From: Nostoc sp. ATCC 43529
Lineage (GTDB): Bacteria > Cyanobacteriota > Cyanobacteriia > Cyanobacteriales > Nostocaceae
NCBI GenBank assembly: GCA_003326205.1
Contig: LWTK01000045.1
Span: forward strand, 62,352-126,351
Reading direction: 5' to 3'
DNA: 64,000 nucleotides
Positions 55,680 to 64,000 of the stretch are shown piece after piece (the first letter of the stretch is position 1; every line of letters starts with the position of its first letter). A program made the translations under genes and the position numbers. The notes beneath the pieces were generated by a model. The model saw only the letters and a program-made list of their open reading frames with translations. It was not told the origin of the DNA and ran no database searches.

Positions 55680-55939
55680 GATAGAAGGCAGGAGGCAGGA
55701 GGCAGGGGGCAGGGGAAAAGGTGAAAGGGAAAAGGGAAAAGGTAGGGTTTATTACCTTTACCTTTGCCCCTTGCCCCTTGCCCTTTGCCCCTTGCCCAAT
55801 CCCTAACAATTCGTGCTATCTTGGGCTAGCCACAAAAAAATGTTGCAATATTAACAAAAGTATTTGGCTATCTCGAAAGTTAAGCTTTTTGGGCAAAGCC
55901 ATCTGGTAAAATTTGTAAGGTTTCTAGAAGCTCTAAGCA

Positions 55940-56962
55940 ATGGGATCGACTCGTGTACGGATCGCAATTGACGCAATGGGAGGGGATCACGCACCCGGTG
56001 AAATTGTTGCTGGCGCATTGCGAGCAAGGGAAGAATTGGGTGTAGATATATTGTTGGTCGGCGATCCCCAACAAATTGAAGCTGCCTTACCTCCAAAAAC
56101 AAATTTAGGGCAGGTGGAGATCGTGACCGCACAGGAAGCGATCGCGATGGATGAAGAGCCTTTAAACGCAGTTAGACGCAAACGCAACGCTTCTATCAAT
56201 GTGGCGATGGATTTGGTCAAACAGCAACAGGCAGATGCGGTATTTTCAGCAGGTCACTCTGGCGCAGCTATGGCATCAGCTTTGCTCCGCTTAGGACGAT
56301 TACCAGGAGTTGACCGCCCAGCCATTGGGACTGTTTTCCCCACGATTATTGCTGGTAAGCCAGTGTTGGTGCTTGATGTCGGCGCAAATGTAGATTGCCG
56401 TCCGAAATTTTTGGAGCAGTTTGCTGTCATGGGGTCGGCTTACAGTCGGTATGTCTTAGGTACAAATGAACCTAAGGTGGGTTTGTTGAATATCGGTGAA
56501 GAAGACTCTAAGGGCAATGATGCAGCTGTCCGCGCTCACCAACTGCTACGGGAAAATTCCCAAATTAATTTTATTGGCAATGCCGAAGGGCGCGACGTGC
56601 TTTCCGGTCATTTTGATGTGATTGTCTGTGATGGCTTTGTTGGCAATGTTTTGTTAAAATTTGCCGAAGCTGTCGGAGAAGTAATTCTGCAAATCTTAAG
56701 GGAAGAATTACCCCAAGGATTACACGGTCAAATCGGCTCAGCACTTTTAAAACCCAACCTGAAGCGCATCAAGCAGCGCATGGATCACGCAGAACACGGC
56801 GGCGCTTTGCTCTTAGGCGTGGCAGGAGTTTGCTTGATCGGTCACGGTAGCTCACAGGCACCATCAATTTTTAATGCAATTCGCATGGCAAAAGAAGCAG
56901 TTGACAACCAGGTACTGCAAAGAATCCAGTCCCAATACACCCTAGAGCGGGAGAGCGGTTAG
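55940..56962 (+). CDS. plsX: Phosphate acyltransferase PlsX
   Basis: 340 residues. Converts acyl-ACP to acyl-phosphate for PlsY, starting phospholipid synthesis. Hallmarks: IAIDAMGGDHAPGEIV at the N-terminus, FSAGHSGAAMASAL, and LLNIGEEDSKGND. ATG 55940 gives the family start. The TAG stop (56960-56962) is the first triplet of a 7-bp repeat array (TAGTCAT), so the C-terminal end may have been shaped by the repeat. Followed by fabH and fabD, a usual bacterial order. Confidence 0.97.
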   Translation: MGSTRVRIAIDAMGGDHAPGEIVAGALRAREELGVDILLVGDPQQIEAALPPKTNLGQVEIVTAQEAIAMDEEPLNAVRRKRNASINVAMDLVKQQQADAVFSAGHSGAAMASALLRLGRLPGVDRPAIGTVFPTIIAGKPVLVLDVGANVDCRPKFLEQFAVMGSAYSRYVLGTNEPKVGLLNIGEEDSKGNDAAVRAHQLLRENSQINFIGNAEGRDVLSGHFDVIVCDGFVGNVLLKFAEAVGEVILQILREELPQGLHGQIGSALLKPNLKRIKQRMDHAEHGGALLLGVAGVCLIGHGSSQAPSIFNAIRMAKEAVDNQVLQRIQSQYTLERESG

Positions 56963-57013
56963 TCATTAGTTATTAGTCATTAGTCATTAGTCATTAGTCA
57001 TTAGTCATTAGTT
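56960..57013 (+). repeat. 7-bp tandem repeat array (TAGTCAT), 7 units, containing the plsX stop
   Basis: TAGTCAT is the reverse complement of ATGACTA. The first unit provides the plsX stop codon. A second, degenerate array of ATAACAA/AGGACGA/ATGACAA 7-mers runs at 57069-57117, just before fabH. Confidence 0.88.
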
Positions 57014-57143
57014 CAAAGCAACAAATAAGAAAATGAATAATGGCAAAAGGCAAAGTCAAATTAGACAAATAACAAAGGACGAATGACGAAGGACAAATAA
57101 CAAACGACAAATGACAAAAAGCTGATAGCTTGGGAGATTAGGT

Positions 57144-58136
57144 GTGCATAACTTAGGTATAGCAATTACAGGAAGTGGCTCAGCAGTACCAGCAACTTCC
57201 CTACACAACCAGAGATTGACTGAACTGGTTGAAACATCCGACGAATGGATTACCACAAGAACTGGAATTTGTCAACGGCGAATAGCACTACCATCGGAGT
57301 CATTGAGTGTACTCGCTACAGCAGCCAGCAATCAGGCGATCGCAGCTGCGGGAATTAAACCAGAAGACCTAGATCTGATTTTGCTGGCGACTTCTACCCC
57401 TGACGATTTGTTTGGTAGTGCTTGTCAAGTACAGGCTAAATTGGGAGCAACCAAAGCAGTAGCCTTTGACTTAACGGCAGCCTGCTCAGGCTTTGTATTT
57501 GGCCTAATCACAGCAGCCCAATACATCAGAACCGGTGTCTATCAAAATGTACTGTTGATAGGAGCAGATATCCTCTCTCGTTGGGTAGATTGGCAAGACC
57601 GACGCACTTGTGTACTATTCGGTGATGGTGCAGGGGCAGTGGTATTGCAGGCATCCAAGAGCGATCGCTTACTAGGTTTTGCCCTCAAAAGTGATGGTAC
57701 TCAAAACCATTACCTCAACCTTAGCTATACAGGCTCATCCCAAGAACTGCTTCCTGGTATAAATGTCACTAAAGGCGCTTACCAACCCATTAGTATGAAC
57801 GGCAAAGAAGTCTACCGCTTCGCCGTCCAAAAAGTGCCAGAAATCATTGACAAAGCCTTGTTTCAAGCTAACCTCACTGTTGACCACATAGATTGGCTAA
57901 TCCTACATCAAGCCAATCAGCGGATTATTGATGCCGTTGCCCAACGCCTCAATATCCCAGAACAAAAAGTTATTAGTAATCTCGCCCACTATGGCAATAC
58001 TTCCGCTGCTTCCATTCCCCTAGCTTTAGATGAAGCAGTGCGCCAAGGTAAAATTAAACCCAATCACATCGTTGCTACATCCGGCTTTGGTGCCGGTCTT
58101 ACATGGGGTGCAGCAATTTTTGAATGGGGAAGGTGA
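57144..58136 (+). CDS. fabH: 3-oxoacyl-ACP synthase III
   Basis: 330 residues, GTG start with GGGAG 8 bases upstream. Condenses acetyl-CoA with malonyl-ACP to start fatty-acid chains. Catalytic triad: Cys114 in TAACSGFVFG, His in WLILHQANQRI, Asn in AHYGNTSAAS. C-terminal GFGAGLTWGA is conserved. Lies between plsX and fabD. Confidence 0.97.
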   Translation: MHNLGIAITGSGSAVPATSLHNQRLTELVETSDEWITTRTGICQRRIALPSESLSVLATAASNQAIAAAGIKPEDLDLILLATSTPDDLFGSACQVQAKLGATKAVAFDLTAACSGFVFGLITAAQYIRTGVYQNVLLIGADILSRWVDWQDRRTCVLFGDGAGAVVLQASKSDRLLGFALKSDGTQNHYLNLSYTGSSQELLPGINVTKGAYQPISMNGKEVYRFAVQKVPEIIDKALFQANLTVDHIDWLILHQANQRIIDAVAQRLNIPEQKVISNLAHYGNTSAASIPLALDEAVRQGKIKPNHIVATSGFGAGLTWGAAIFEWGR

Positions 58137-58141
58137 ATATT

Positions 58142-58253
58142 TAGTCATTAGTCATTAGTCCTTTGTCCTTTGTTATTGGCTAATGACCACTGACTAATGA
58201 CTAATGACCGATGACCAATGACCAATGACCACTGACTAAATGACCAATGACTA
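58142..58253 (+). repeat. 7-bp repeat cluster in both orientations, containing the fabD start
   Basis: TAGTCAT, TAGTCAT, TAGTCCT, TTGTCCT, TTGTTAT, then ATGACCA, CTGACTA, ATGACTA, ATGACCG, ATGACCA and similar to 58253. The two halves can pair as a long imperfect hairpin. The last unit supplies the fabD ATG (58247). Confidence 0.88.
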
Positions 58254-59128
58254 AAACTGCATGGGTGTTTCCCGGACAAGGTTCCCAAGCGCTGGGAATG
58301 GGAATGGATTTATTAGATATACCTGCCGCTAAAGACAAATTTGACCAGGCTGAGGCAATTTTAGGCTGGTCTGTGACGGAAATATGTCAAACACGAGAAG
58401 AAAAATTATCACAGACGCTATATACTCAGCCAAGCCTTTACGTGGTAGAAAGTATTCTTGCTGACCTTCTCCGGGAACGAGGGCATCAACCAGATTTAGT
58501 TGCTGGACACAGTTTGGGAGAATATGTTGCCCTTTATATTGCGGGTGTCTTTGAGTGGTCCACTGGTTTATATCTGGTGAAGCGTCGTGCAGAACTCATG
58601 GATAGTGCTTCTGGTGGTATGATGGCAGCCCTAATGAACTTTGACCGCGAACAGTTGGAAAAAGTCATTGCCGAAACGCCTGATGTAGTAGTGGCAAATG
58701 ACAACAGTCCGGCTCAAGTGGTAATTTCAGGTACTACCGAGGCTGTACAAACAGTCATGTCTCAAGTTAAAGCTAAACGTGCTATTCCTTTAAAAGTTTC
58801 TGGGGCATTTCATTCACATTTAGTTGCGGCGGCGGCGGCTGAATTTCAAGACATTTTGCAATCTGTGGAATTTCAGCCAGCTGTTGTCCCAGTTTTATCG
58901 AATATAGAACCAATTCCGTCTATTGATGCTGAAATTTTGAAGCAGCGCCTCAATCAACAAATGACGGGTTCAGTACGCTGGCGAGAAATTTCTCTGCAAT
59001 TACCAGCCAATGGCATCGAGCAAGTAATAGAAATTGGCCCTGGTAAAGTTCTAACTGGCTTAATTAAACGTACTAGCCCTGACTTAATCCTAAAAAACAT
59101 CAATACTGCTGCTGATTTGCCCGTTTGA
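58247..59128 (+). CDS. fabD: Malonyl-CoA:ACP transacylase
   Basis: 293 residues. FPGQGSQ at residues 8-14, nucleophile Ser89 in GHSLGEY, and His in GAFHSHLV. Transfers malonyl from CoA to ACP. Start codon in a 7-bp repeat; the residue numbering from this ATG matches the family exactly, so the start is credible. Third in the plsX-fabH-fabD group. Confidence 0.97.
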   Translation: MTKTAWVFPGQGSQALGMGMDLLDIPAAKDKFDQAEAILGWSVTEICQTREEKLSQTLYTQPSLYVVESILADLLRERGHQPDLVAGHSLGEYVALYIAGVFEWSTGLYLVKRRAELMDSASGGMMAALMNFDREQLEKVIAETPDVVVANDNSPAQVVISGTTEAVQTVMSQVKAKRAIPLKVSGAFHSHLVAAAAAEFQDILQSVEFQPAVVPVLSNIEPIPSIDAEILKQRLNQQMTGSVRWREISLQLPANGIEQVIEIGPGKVLTGLIKRTSPDLILKNINTAADLPV

Positions 59129-59200
59129 TTTTTTGAAAGGATCTTTTAAAAAGAAGAATTCAGAATTTGTGAATTCAGGAATCAGAATCAATGCGATCGC

Positions 59201-59341
59201 TTGATAGCACATCCGGCATGGCAAGCTACTGAGGCTACTTTGGAGGCAATTCAAGGTTTGAAGTCTATTGTAGTGGCGAGAAAGCCACAGCAGAATCTAG
59301 GCGAGAAGCCATTGCCTATAGCCACAGCACCAGTGCTATAG
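59201..59341 (+). pseudogene. Short coding-like remnant after fabD
   Basis: 46 codons to TAG (LIAHPAWQATEATLEAIQGL… then …NLGEKPLPIATAPVL). Upstream the frame runs into filler repeat with no good start. Protein-like composition suggests the end of a decayed gene. Not recognised. Confidence 0.3.
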
Positions 59342-59365
59342 GCAGACTTGATATAATCATTTTTC

Positions 59366-60361
59366 TTACAGCTTGACTTGTTGCAAATGACTGCGGGGAT
59401 TATAAGTACGTATAGCCCGGATTTTTTCATAATACTCCCGCTCCTGTTGGCTGAGGTCTTTTGGTGGTGCGATCGCCACCTTCACCAACTGATCCCCGCG
59501 TCCACCCTTGGCAAGCGGCCAGCCTTTGCCACGTAACCGCAGTGATTGACCAGAACGCACACCTGCTGGTAGCTTGACATTAACCATACCATCGGGTGTG
59601 GGTACATCAATAGATGCTCCCAGCGTTGCTTCATCTGGGGTAATTGCCACTTCGCAAACCAAATTATCACCTTCCATTTGGAAGAACGAGTGCGGCTGAA
59701 GTTCAACTTTTAAGTATAAATCCCCCCGTTGTTGAGTCATGGGGTTGATTTGACCTTTACCCCGCACGCGTAGGCGAGTACCACTTTTAGCCCCAGCTGG
59801 GATGCGAACATCAATTGTTTCATTGCCTAAACTAAAGCGCTTTTGCACGCCATGAAATGCTTCACCAAAAGTCAAAGTTATAGCAGCTTCACTATCTTGG
59901 GAAGTACCAGCGCCTGCATCTTGAAACCCATAATCGCCAAAGCCACCAAAACCACTAGGGGCACCTGTGGAAGTGCGGTAAGAATAGGTTTGCCGCCCAC
60001 CGCGAGGACTACCACCACCAAAGCGTCCTAGTAACTCATTAATAAACTCATCAAAATTGCCATATTGACTGAAGTCAAAGCCGCCCATATCGACACCAGC
60101 GCCACCAGACGGGAAACCTTGACCAGCTTGTTTCCAATATTGACCGAATTGGTCGTATTTTTTGCGTTTATCTGGGTCTGAGACGACTTCGTAGGCTTCG
60201 TTAATTTCTTTAAAGCGTGCCTCTGCCTGCTTGTTGCCTGGATTCACATCAGGATGATATTTGCGGGCTAGTTTCCGAAACGCTTGTTTAATTTCCTCTT
60301 GACTGGCAGTCTTACTAACTCCCAAAATTGCGTAATAGTCTTTGAAGTCGGTTGCAGCCAT
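59366..60361 (-). CDS. DnaJ-type co-chaperone without zinc finger (CbpA-like)
   Basis: 331 residues. J domain (residues 6-70) with HPD (36-38), Gly/Phe-rich linker (~75-165), then two C-terminal substrate-binding beta domains ([15 protein letters not shown]…). The cysteine-rich zinc finger of class I DnaJ is absent, so this is type II, similar to CbpA. It stimulates DnaK ATPase. Start ATG 60361. The 305-bp gap upstream (60362-60666) holds GGGGACT and CCCCATG filler repeats. Confidence 0.93.
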   Translation of the reverse strand: MAATDFKDYYAILGVSKTASQEEIKQAFRKLARKYHPDVNPGNKQAEARFKEINEAYEVVSDPDKRKKYDQFGQYWKQAGQGFPSGGAGVDMGGFDFSQYGNFDEFINELLGRFGGGSPRGGRQTYSYRTSTGAPSGFGGFGDYGFQDAGAGTSQDSEAAITLTFGEAFHGVQKRFSLGNETIDVRIPAGAKSGTRLRVRGKGQINPMTQQRGDLYLKVELQPHSFFQMEGDNLVCEVAITPDEATLGASIDVPTPDGMVNVKLPAGVRSGQSLRLRGKGWPLAKGGRGDQLVKVAIAPPKDLSQQEREYYEKIRAIRTYNPRSHLQQVKL

Positions 60362-60666
60362 TCTACCAGCCTCCTATATAAATTTCCGTTATGTTTTTTT
60401 AAGATAAGAGATATTTACTTTGCCAGGTATAATCCCAAGCAAAAAGAATCTGAATTTAAATTAACAAAGAATGTACAAAATCAAGTGTGGTTCTTGCTCA
60501 CCGGGCGATCGCAATTTCCGTACTTTGAACAAATGGGGGACTGGGGACTGGGGATTGGGGACTGGGGACTGGGGACTGGAGAGATAAGGGGGACAAGGTA
60601 GCAATTTTTCTCCCTTGTCTCCTCCCTATGCCCCATGCCCCATGCCCCATGCCCAATGCCCCAATT

Positions 60667-61125
60667 TCAAAGAAAGCGAATCAGGTTGTCTAATCCTTCT
60701 TCTAGACTTGGCGGAGCATCCCGGAGTTGACGGTGCATTCGCAAGATAATGTCTTCTGGAACTTGGCGCGATCGCTTTTTATTGCGTGCCAAACACAGCC
60801 ATACTGGTACATTTACCCAAATTCCTGTAATGTGCGTAAAGCCAAAGTCACGGGCTAAACTAATCACCTCACGGCGATTGCCTCGTTGGGCGTTGGTGGC
60901 GTCGAAAATTGCCGCCCTACCAGTGGAAATAGCTTGTTGAAATTGCCGTTCGACTTCCCGCCAAATTAATAGCCACGATCCCTGAATGGCTTCAGAACCA
61001 AATAATTGCCCCCGGATGGCATCAGTAGAAATCAGCTGCATCTGGGGGCATTCTGCCACTAATTGTTTTGCCAGAGTTGACTTACCACTACCTGGAAGAC
61101 CAATCAGCAACAATAGTTTAGTCAT
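60667..61125 (-). CDS. P-loop kinase (ATP-binding, Pnkp-like)
   Basis: 152 residues from ATG 61125 (MTKLLLLIGLPGSGKST); a longer frame to 61212 only adds translated 7-bp repeats. Walker A GLPGSGKST (9-17), a D-x-T/N segment (FDATNAQRGNRRE) and lid arginines (RNKKRSRQVPED) as in polynucleotide-kinase-like and zeta-toxin-like small kinases. Substrate unknown; soluble. Its start codon lies in repeat DNA. Confidence 0.8.
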   Translation of the reverse strand: MTKLLLLIGLPGSGKSTLAKQLVAECPQMQLISTDAIRGQLFGSEAIQGSWLLIWREVERQFQQAISTGRAAIFDATNAQRGNRREVISLARDFGFTHITGIWVNVPVWLCLARNKKRSRQVPEDIILRMHRQLRDAPPSLEEGLDNLIRFL

Positions 61126-61288
61126 TTGTCCTTTGTCGTTTGTCATTTGTCTTTTGTCCTCTGCCATTTGTCCTTTGTTGGTTCTAATCAATGACCAATG
61201 ACTAATGACCAATGACTAATGACCAATGACTAATGACCAATGACTAATGACCAATGACTAATGACCAATGACTAATGACCAATGACTA
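61123..61288 (-). repeat. 7-bp repeat arrays spanning the kinase start and the glgC stop
   Basis: From 61123 to ~61180 TTGTCCT/TTGTCAT-type 7-mers, then 61191-61288 exactly 14 units alternating ATGACCA and ATGACTA (a 14-bp dimer repeated seven times). The kinase ATG and the glgC TAG (61286-61288) both lie in these arrays. Confidence 0.92.
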
Positions 61289-62575
61289 AATGATAGTTCC
61301 ATCAGGAATTACAGCATTTTTTAGCACAACTACGATGCCACTGCGGATGTAGAAACCTTGATTTTCGCGATCGGCTTCTTGGACGTTATCTTTGTTGATA
61401 ATTTTCACATCATGGCCTATGCGGGCATTTTTATCGATGATGGCACCCCTAATGATTGTGTCAGTACCGATGCCTACGGGAATGTCACCTTTGACTAAGC
61501 TGCATTGGCGTTCCACAGAAGCTTGGTAAAAGTCTGCACCCATGAGCAAAGATTCTTCGATGACGCAGCCAGATTCAATACGCGATCGCACTCCCAAAAC
61601 TGAATGTTGAATGCGGCAATTTTTCAAAATGCAACCTTCGCCAATTATTGATTCTGTGATTTGGCAATCTAATAGTTTGCTCGGAGGTAAATATCGGGCG
61701 CGGGTATAAATTGGCGCTTGTTCGTCGTAGAAACTAAAAGGTGGCTGGGGTTGGCGAGTCAGGGTTAAATTTGCGTGATAAAATGCCTCGATTGTTCCAA
61801 TATCTTCCCAGTAATCATCAAATAGATAAGCTTGAACGTTGTAATCTTTAGAGGCATCAGGAATAATTTCTTTGCCGAAATCAGTCCTTTCTGTACCCTC
61901 TCTTAACAACTTGAACAAAACATCTTTTTTAAAGACATAAATCCCCATCGAGGCGATGTAGGGCTGTTGTTGGGCTTGTTCTTTTGTTAATCCCAGTACG
62001 CTTGTATCAACACGCATTTGGGTTAACGCTTCGCCTTTCGGTTTTTCGCTAAAATCGATGACTCTACCAGAATCGTCAATTTTCATCAAACCAAAATCTG
62101 AGGCGCGGCGCTCATCAATGGGGATAACTGAGAGAGTAATATCAGCCCCTGTTTCTCTATGGCGCTGGATAAACTGGCGATAATCCATGCGGTAGAGATG
62201 ATCGCCTGAGAGAATCAAATATTCGTCTACATCCCATTCTTCCATTAACCACAGATACTGACGCACCGCATCGGCTGTACCTTGGAACCAGTTAGGGTTT
62301 TCTGGCGTTTGTTGTGCGGCTAGCACTTCGACAAACCCTTCATTGAACCCAGTAAAATTGTAGGTACGGGCAATGTGACGATTCAGGGAAGCTGAGTTAA
62401 ATTGTGTCAGAACATAAATTTTGAATATTTCGGAATTTATACAGTTACTGACAGGGATATCGATTAAGCGGTATTTCCCCGCCACTGGTACTGCTGGTTT
62501 GGCGCGGAGTTTGGTTAGCGGATAAAGCCGAGTCCCCGCGCCACCACCAAGGATGATTGATAAAACTTTTTTCAC
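61286..62575 (-). CDS. glgC: Glucose-1-phosphate adenylyltransferase
   Basis: 429 residues, usual for cyanobacteria. Makes ADP-glucose for glycogen synthesis; activated by 3-phosphoglycerate and inhibited by phosphate in this group. [21 protein letters not shown] at residues 10-30, the [10 protein letters not shown] catalytic loop, and a C-terminal beta-helix with the [20 protein letters not shown] regulatory end. The stop codon is in a 7-bp repeat. The 321-bp gap upstream is AT-rich and contains no recognised gene. Confidence 0.98.
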   Translation of the reverse strand: MKKVLSIILGGGAGTRLYPLTKLRAKPAVPVAGKYRLIDIPVSNCINSEIFKIYVLTQFNSASLNRHIARTYNFTGFNEGFVEVLAAQQTPENPNWFQGTADAVRQYLWLMEEWDVDEYLILSGDHLYRMDYRQFIQRHRETGADITLSVIPIDERRASDFGLMKIDDSGRVIDFSEKPKGEALTQMRVDTSVLGLTKEQAQQQPYIASMGIYVFKKDVLFKLLREGTERTDFGKEIIPDASKDYNVQAYLFDDYWEDIGTIEAFYHANLTLTRQPQPPFSFYDEQAPIYTRARYLPPSKLLDCQITESIIGEGCILKNCRIQHSVLGVRSRIESGCVIEESLLMGADFYQASVERQCSLVKGDIPVGIGTDTIIRGAIIDKNARIGHDVKIINKDNVQEADRENQGFYIRSGIVVVLKNAVIPDGTII

Positions 62576-62896
62576 AAAATTTCTCCCAGCTGCCTTTCAA
62601 CTCTCATCTTCAGTTTAGGACTGTATGTGGCAGCTGGTAAGGGGGGATCAAAGAATCTCAGGGATGAATTTTAAAAAATGTTGCTGGTGTTTAATGATAT
62701 TATTAACTACTTACAAATTAATGCCAAGTATTAATTAATACTTTAAATAATTAATTTTTAGCTACACCACTGTCACAACTAAAGATTTGGCTTGACTGTT
62801 GAAATCATTAATAAGTAATTTTAGAAACATGGTAATTTTGTTTTAGTTAGACTTGATTAGATAACTAAGTGGTTATTTATGCTTCTTAGCCTGCTC

Positions 62897-64000
62897 TTAG
62901 ATTTCTTTTGGTGAACTTTCTGTTTTTTCTGTTCTCAGTTGGGAGTATGCTTGTTGGATAGCTGTGGCGATCGCACTCTCTGGTATTAGATTAGCGATTT
63001 CCTGTCCTTGTTGTAGAAGAAACTGTTTAAAAAATGGGTCGTTTTTAGCTTCATTGAGAATCACCTGCTGAATTAATTCAGCTTGTTGACTGGTAGAAAT
63101 AGCTACACTTTGATTCTCAAATTGCTGTAACAAGCTTTGAGCTAAAGTTGTCGCTTCAGCTAAATTGCTACCATTAGCTACAAAAGTGCGAATCTTACTA
63201 GCAGCTTCGTCATAATTAATTTCACCAGAACCTGCAAGGTTTGTAATTGTGCTACCAACAATAAAAAAACTATTACCGAAAGGCCTTTTATTTAAAGCTT
63301 CTGCTTGATTTTCTGCAATACCGAGAAGCCTATTAAGTTGCTGGTCTTTGACAGCCAACAAAGTTTTAAGATCGTCATAAATTAGATTGAATCGTTGTTC
63401 AATCTCTCGCCGGGGAATTCCTTCTCTGTATGTTACTTTCACAACCCAAAGGTCGCCGCGTTGTTCGATCCCTTTCAATTCTAATCCTAAACCGTCATCA
63501 TCTAATTGTAATTTACGGAAAGCAAAGCTGAGAGCTTGCAAGTTAATGCCTTCTTTAAAAACTAATTCCACTACTTCTTCTACTTTTTGAAAAAGAGCTT
63601 CAAATTCTCCTTTTTCAAAGTTGCGGCCTACAGGATACTTATCTGTAGACTCTCCTTTATCATCTAATTTGCGGTAGATATATTCACATTCAACTCCAGC
63701 AAAACAAGTCTGGGAATTAATACTCCAATCTTCGATACAAATTCCTGTCAAATTAGCACCAGTAAAATTCACTCCTGTAACTTGAGCGCGTAGCAAAATA
63801 CTTCGACGCAAATCAGCACCTTGTAAATCTGCGCGATTTAAATTAGTTTCTATTAAAATAAAATCTCTCATATCTACATCTCGTAAATATGCACCTTGCA
63901 AATTTATTCTGCTAAAGTTAGTATCTTCACAAGCTTCGTTCGCGATCGTCAGCAATTTTTGTACTTTGTAATTAGTTAAATCTAAATATCTATTATCGAG
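62897..64000 (-). CDS. Pentapeptide repeat protein, N-terminus outside window
   Basis: 367 residues visible; the frame is open to the right edge (LDNRYLDLTNYKVQKLL precedes TTG 63955), so the start lies beyond. Residues near the visible N-terminus are A(D/N)LXX pentapeptides (INLQG AYLRD VDMRD… LNRADLQGADLRRSIL), followed by a ~230-residue C-terminal domain with helices (FEALFQKVEEVVELVFKEGI; …VKVTYREGIPRREIEQRFN). This C-terminal domain is seen in large cyanobacterial pentapeptide signalling proteins, but I do not know its function. Confidence 0.8.
   Translation of the reverse strand, partial: LDNRYLDLTNYKVQKLLTIANEACEDTNFSRINLQGAYLRDVDMRDFILIETNLNRADLQGADLRRSILLRAQVTGVNFTGANLTGICIEDWSINSQTCFAGVECEYIYRKLDDKGESTDKYPVGRNFEKGEFEALFQKVEEVVELVFKEGINLQALSFAFRKLQLDDDGLGLELKGIEQRGDLWVVKVTYREGIPRREIEQRFNLIYDDLKTLLAVKDQQLNRLLGIAENQAEALNKRPFGNSFFIVGSTITNLAGSGEINYDEAASKIRTFVANGSNLAEATTLAQSLLQQFENQSVAISTSQQAELIQQVILNEAKNDPFFKQFLLQQGQEIANLIPESAIATAIQQAYSQLRTEKTESSPKEI

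Noticed and set aside
60362-60666. Small genes in GGGGACTGGGGACT and CCCCATGCCCCATG tracts
   Set aside because: These tracts are low-complexity filler repeated throughout the window (for example 13925-13975, 34770-34850, 55680-55800).

Overview
The window looks like chromosome from a filamentous, probably heterocyst-forming cyanobacterium of the Nostoc/Anabaena/Calothrix type. Reasons visible in the sequence: very frequent HIP1 octamers (GCGATCGC) inside and between genes; 7-bp tandem repeats of the TGACTAA/TGACCAA type and many short palindromic repeats between genes; and cyanobacterial gene families (NifJ, LabA-like NYN protein next to LptC, GUN4-fused kinase, DUF2808, DUF3288, DUF4129, luminal pentapeptide proteins). 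No rRNA, tRNA or CRISPR array was seen by eye.

Layout. 1-2745: three unrecognised plus-strand genes, the first cut by the window edge and ending in a tail that resembles a nuclear-localisation signal. 3191-6808: nifJ. 6809-7890: a repeat-rich scar with degenerate direct repeats, a MITE, a coding remnant and a DUF4351 remnant. 7900-13259: two divergent AAA-like (nSTAND-type) ATPases, one with 14 near-identical WD40 repeats and one with an N-terminal TIR domain; this is the best candidate for a conflict or defence module. 13309-16189: DUF4129, DUF2243, pentapeptide and PlsC-like genes on the minus strand. 16570-23353: metG, NYN protein, lptC, an InrS/CsoR-like metal sensor and two Ser/Thr kinases, the second fused to GUN4. 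23413-24467: small ORF, antitoxin-like gene and a frameshifted PIN toxin. 24521-28884: Lhr-like helicase, DoxX-like, DUF2808 and RmlD-like genes.

28959-33921 carries the glycine cleavage genes gcvT-gcvH-gcvP on the minus strand; the fourth (L) protein is not here. 34166-38889: luminal pentapeptide protein, DUF3288, clpC and a small exported protein with a good promoter. 39396-47252: a minus-strand corrinoid or iron-chelate uptake cluster headed by a cobalamin riboswitch: DUF1636 protein, TonB-dependent receptor preceded by a textbook 7-1-7 Fur box, [2Fe-2S] thioredoxin-like protein, binding protein, permease and ATPase. 47336-48898: CrtISO/RetSat-like oxidoreductase.

49535-64000 is mostly housekeeping: holB, Rrf2 regulator, alpha/beta hydrolase, EcsC-like protein, pepA, the fatty-acid/phospholipid genes plsX-fabH-fabD, a type II DnaJ, a P-loop kinase, glgC and a pentapeptide protein cut by the right edge. 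A theme of the whole window is how deeply repeats have entered genes: five probable start codons and two stop codons lie inside 7-bp repeat arrays, and palindromic repeats are translated in frame in nifJ and the WD40 ATPase. Family assignments come from reading motifs by eye; no database search was run.
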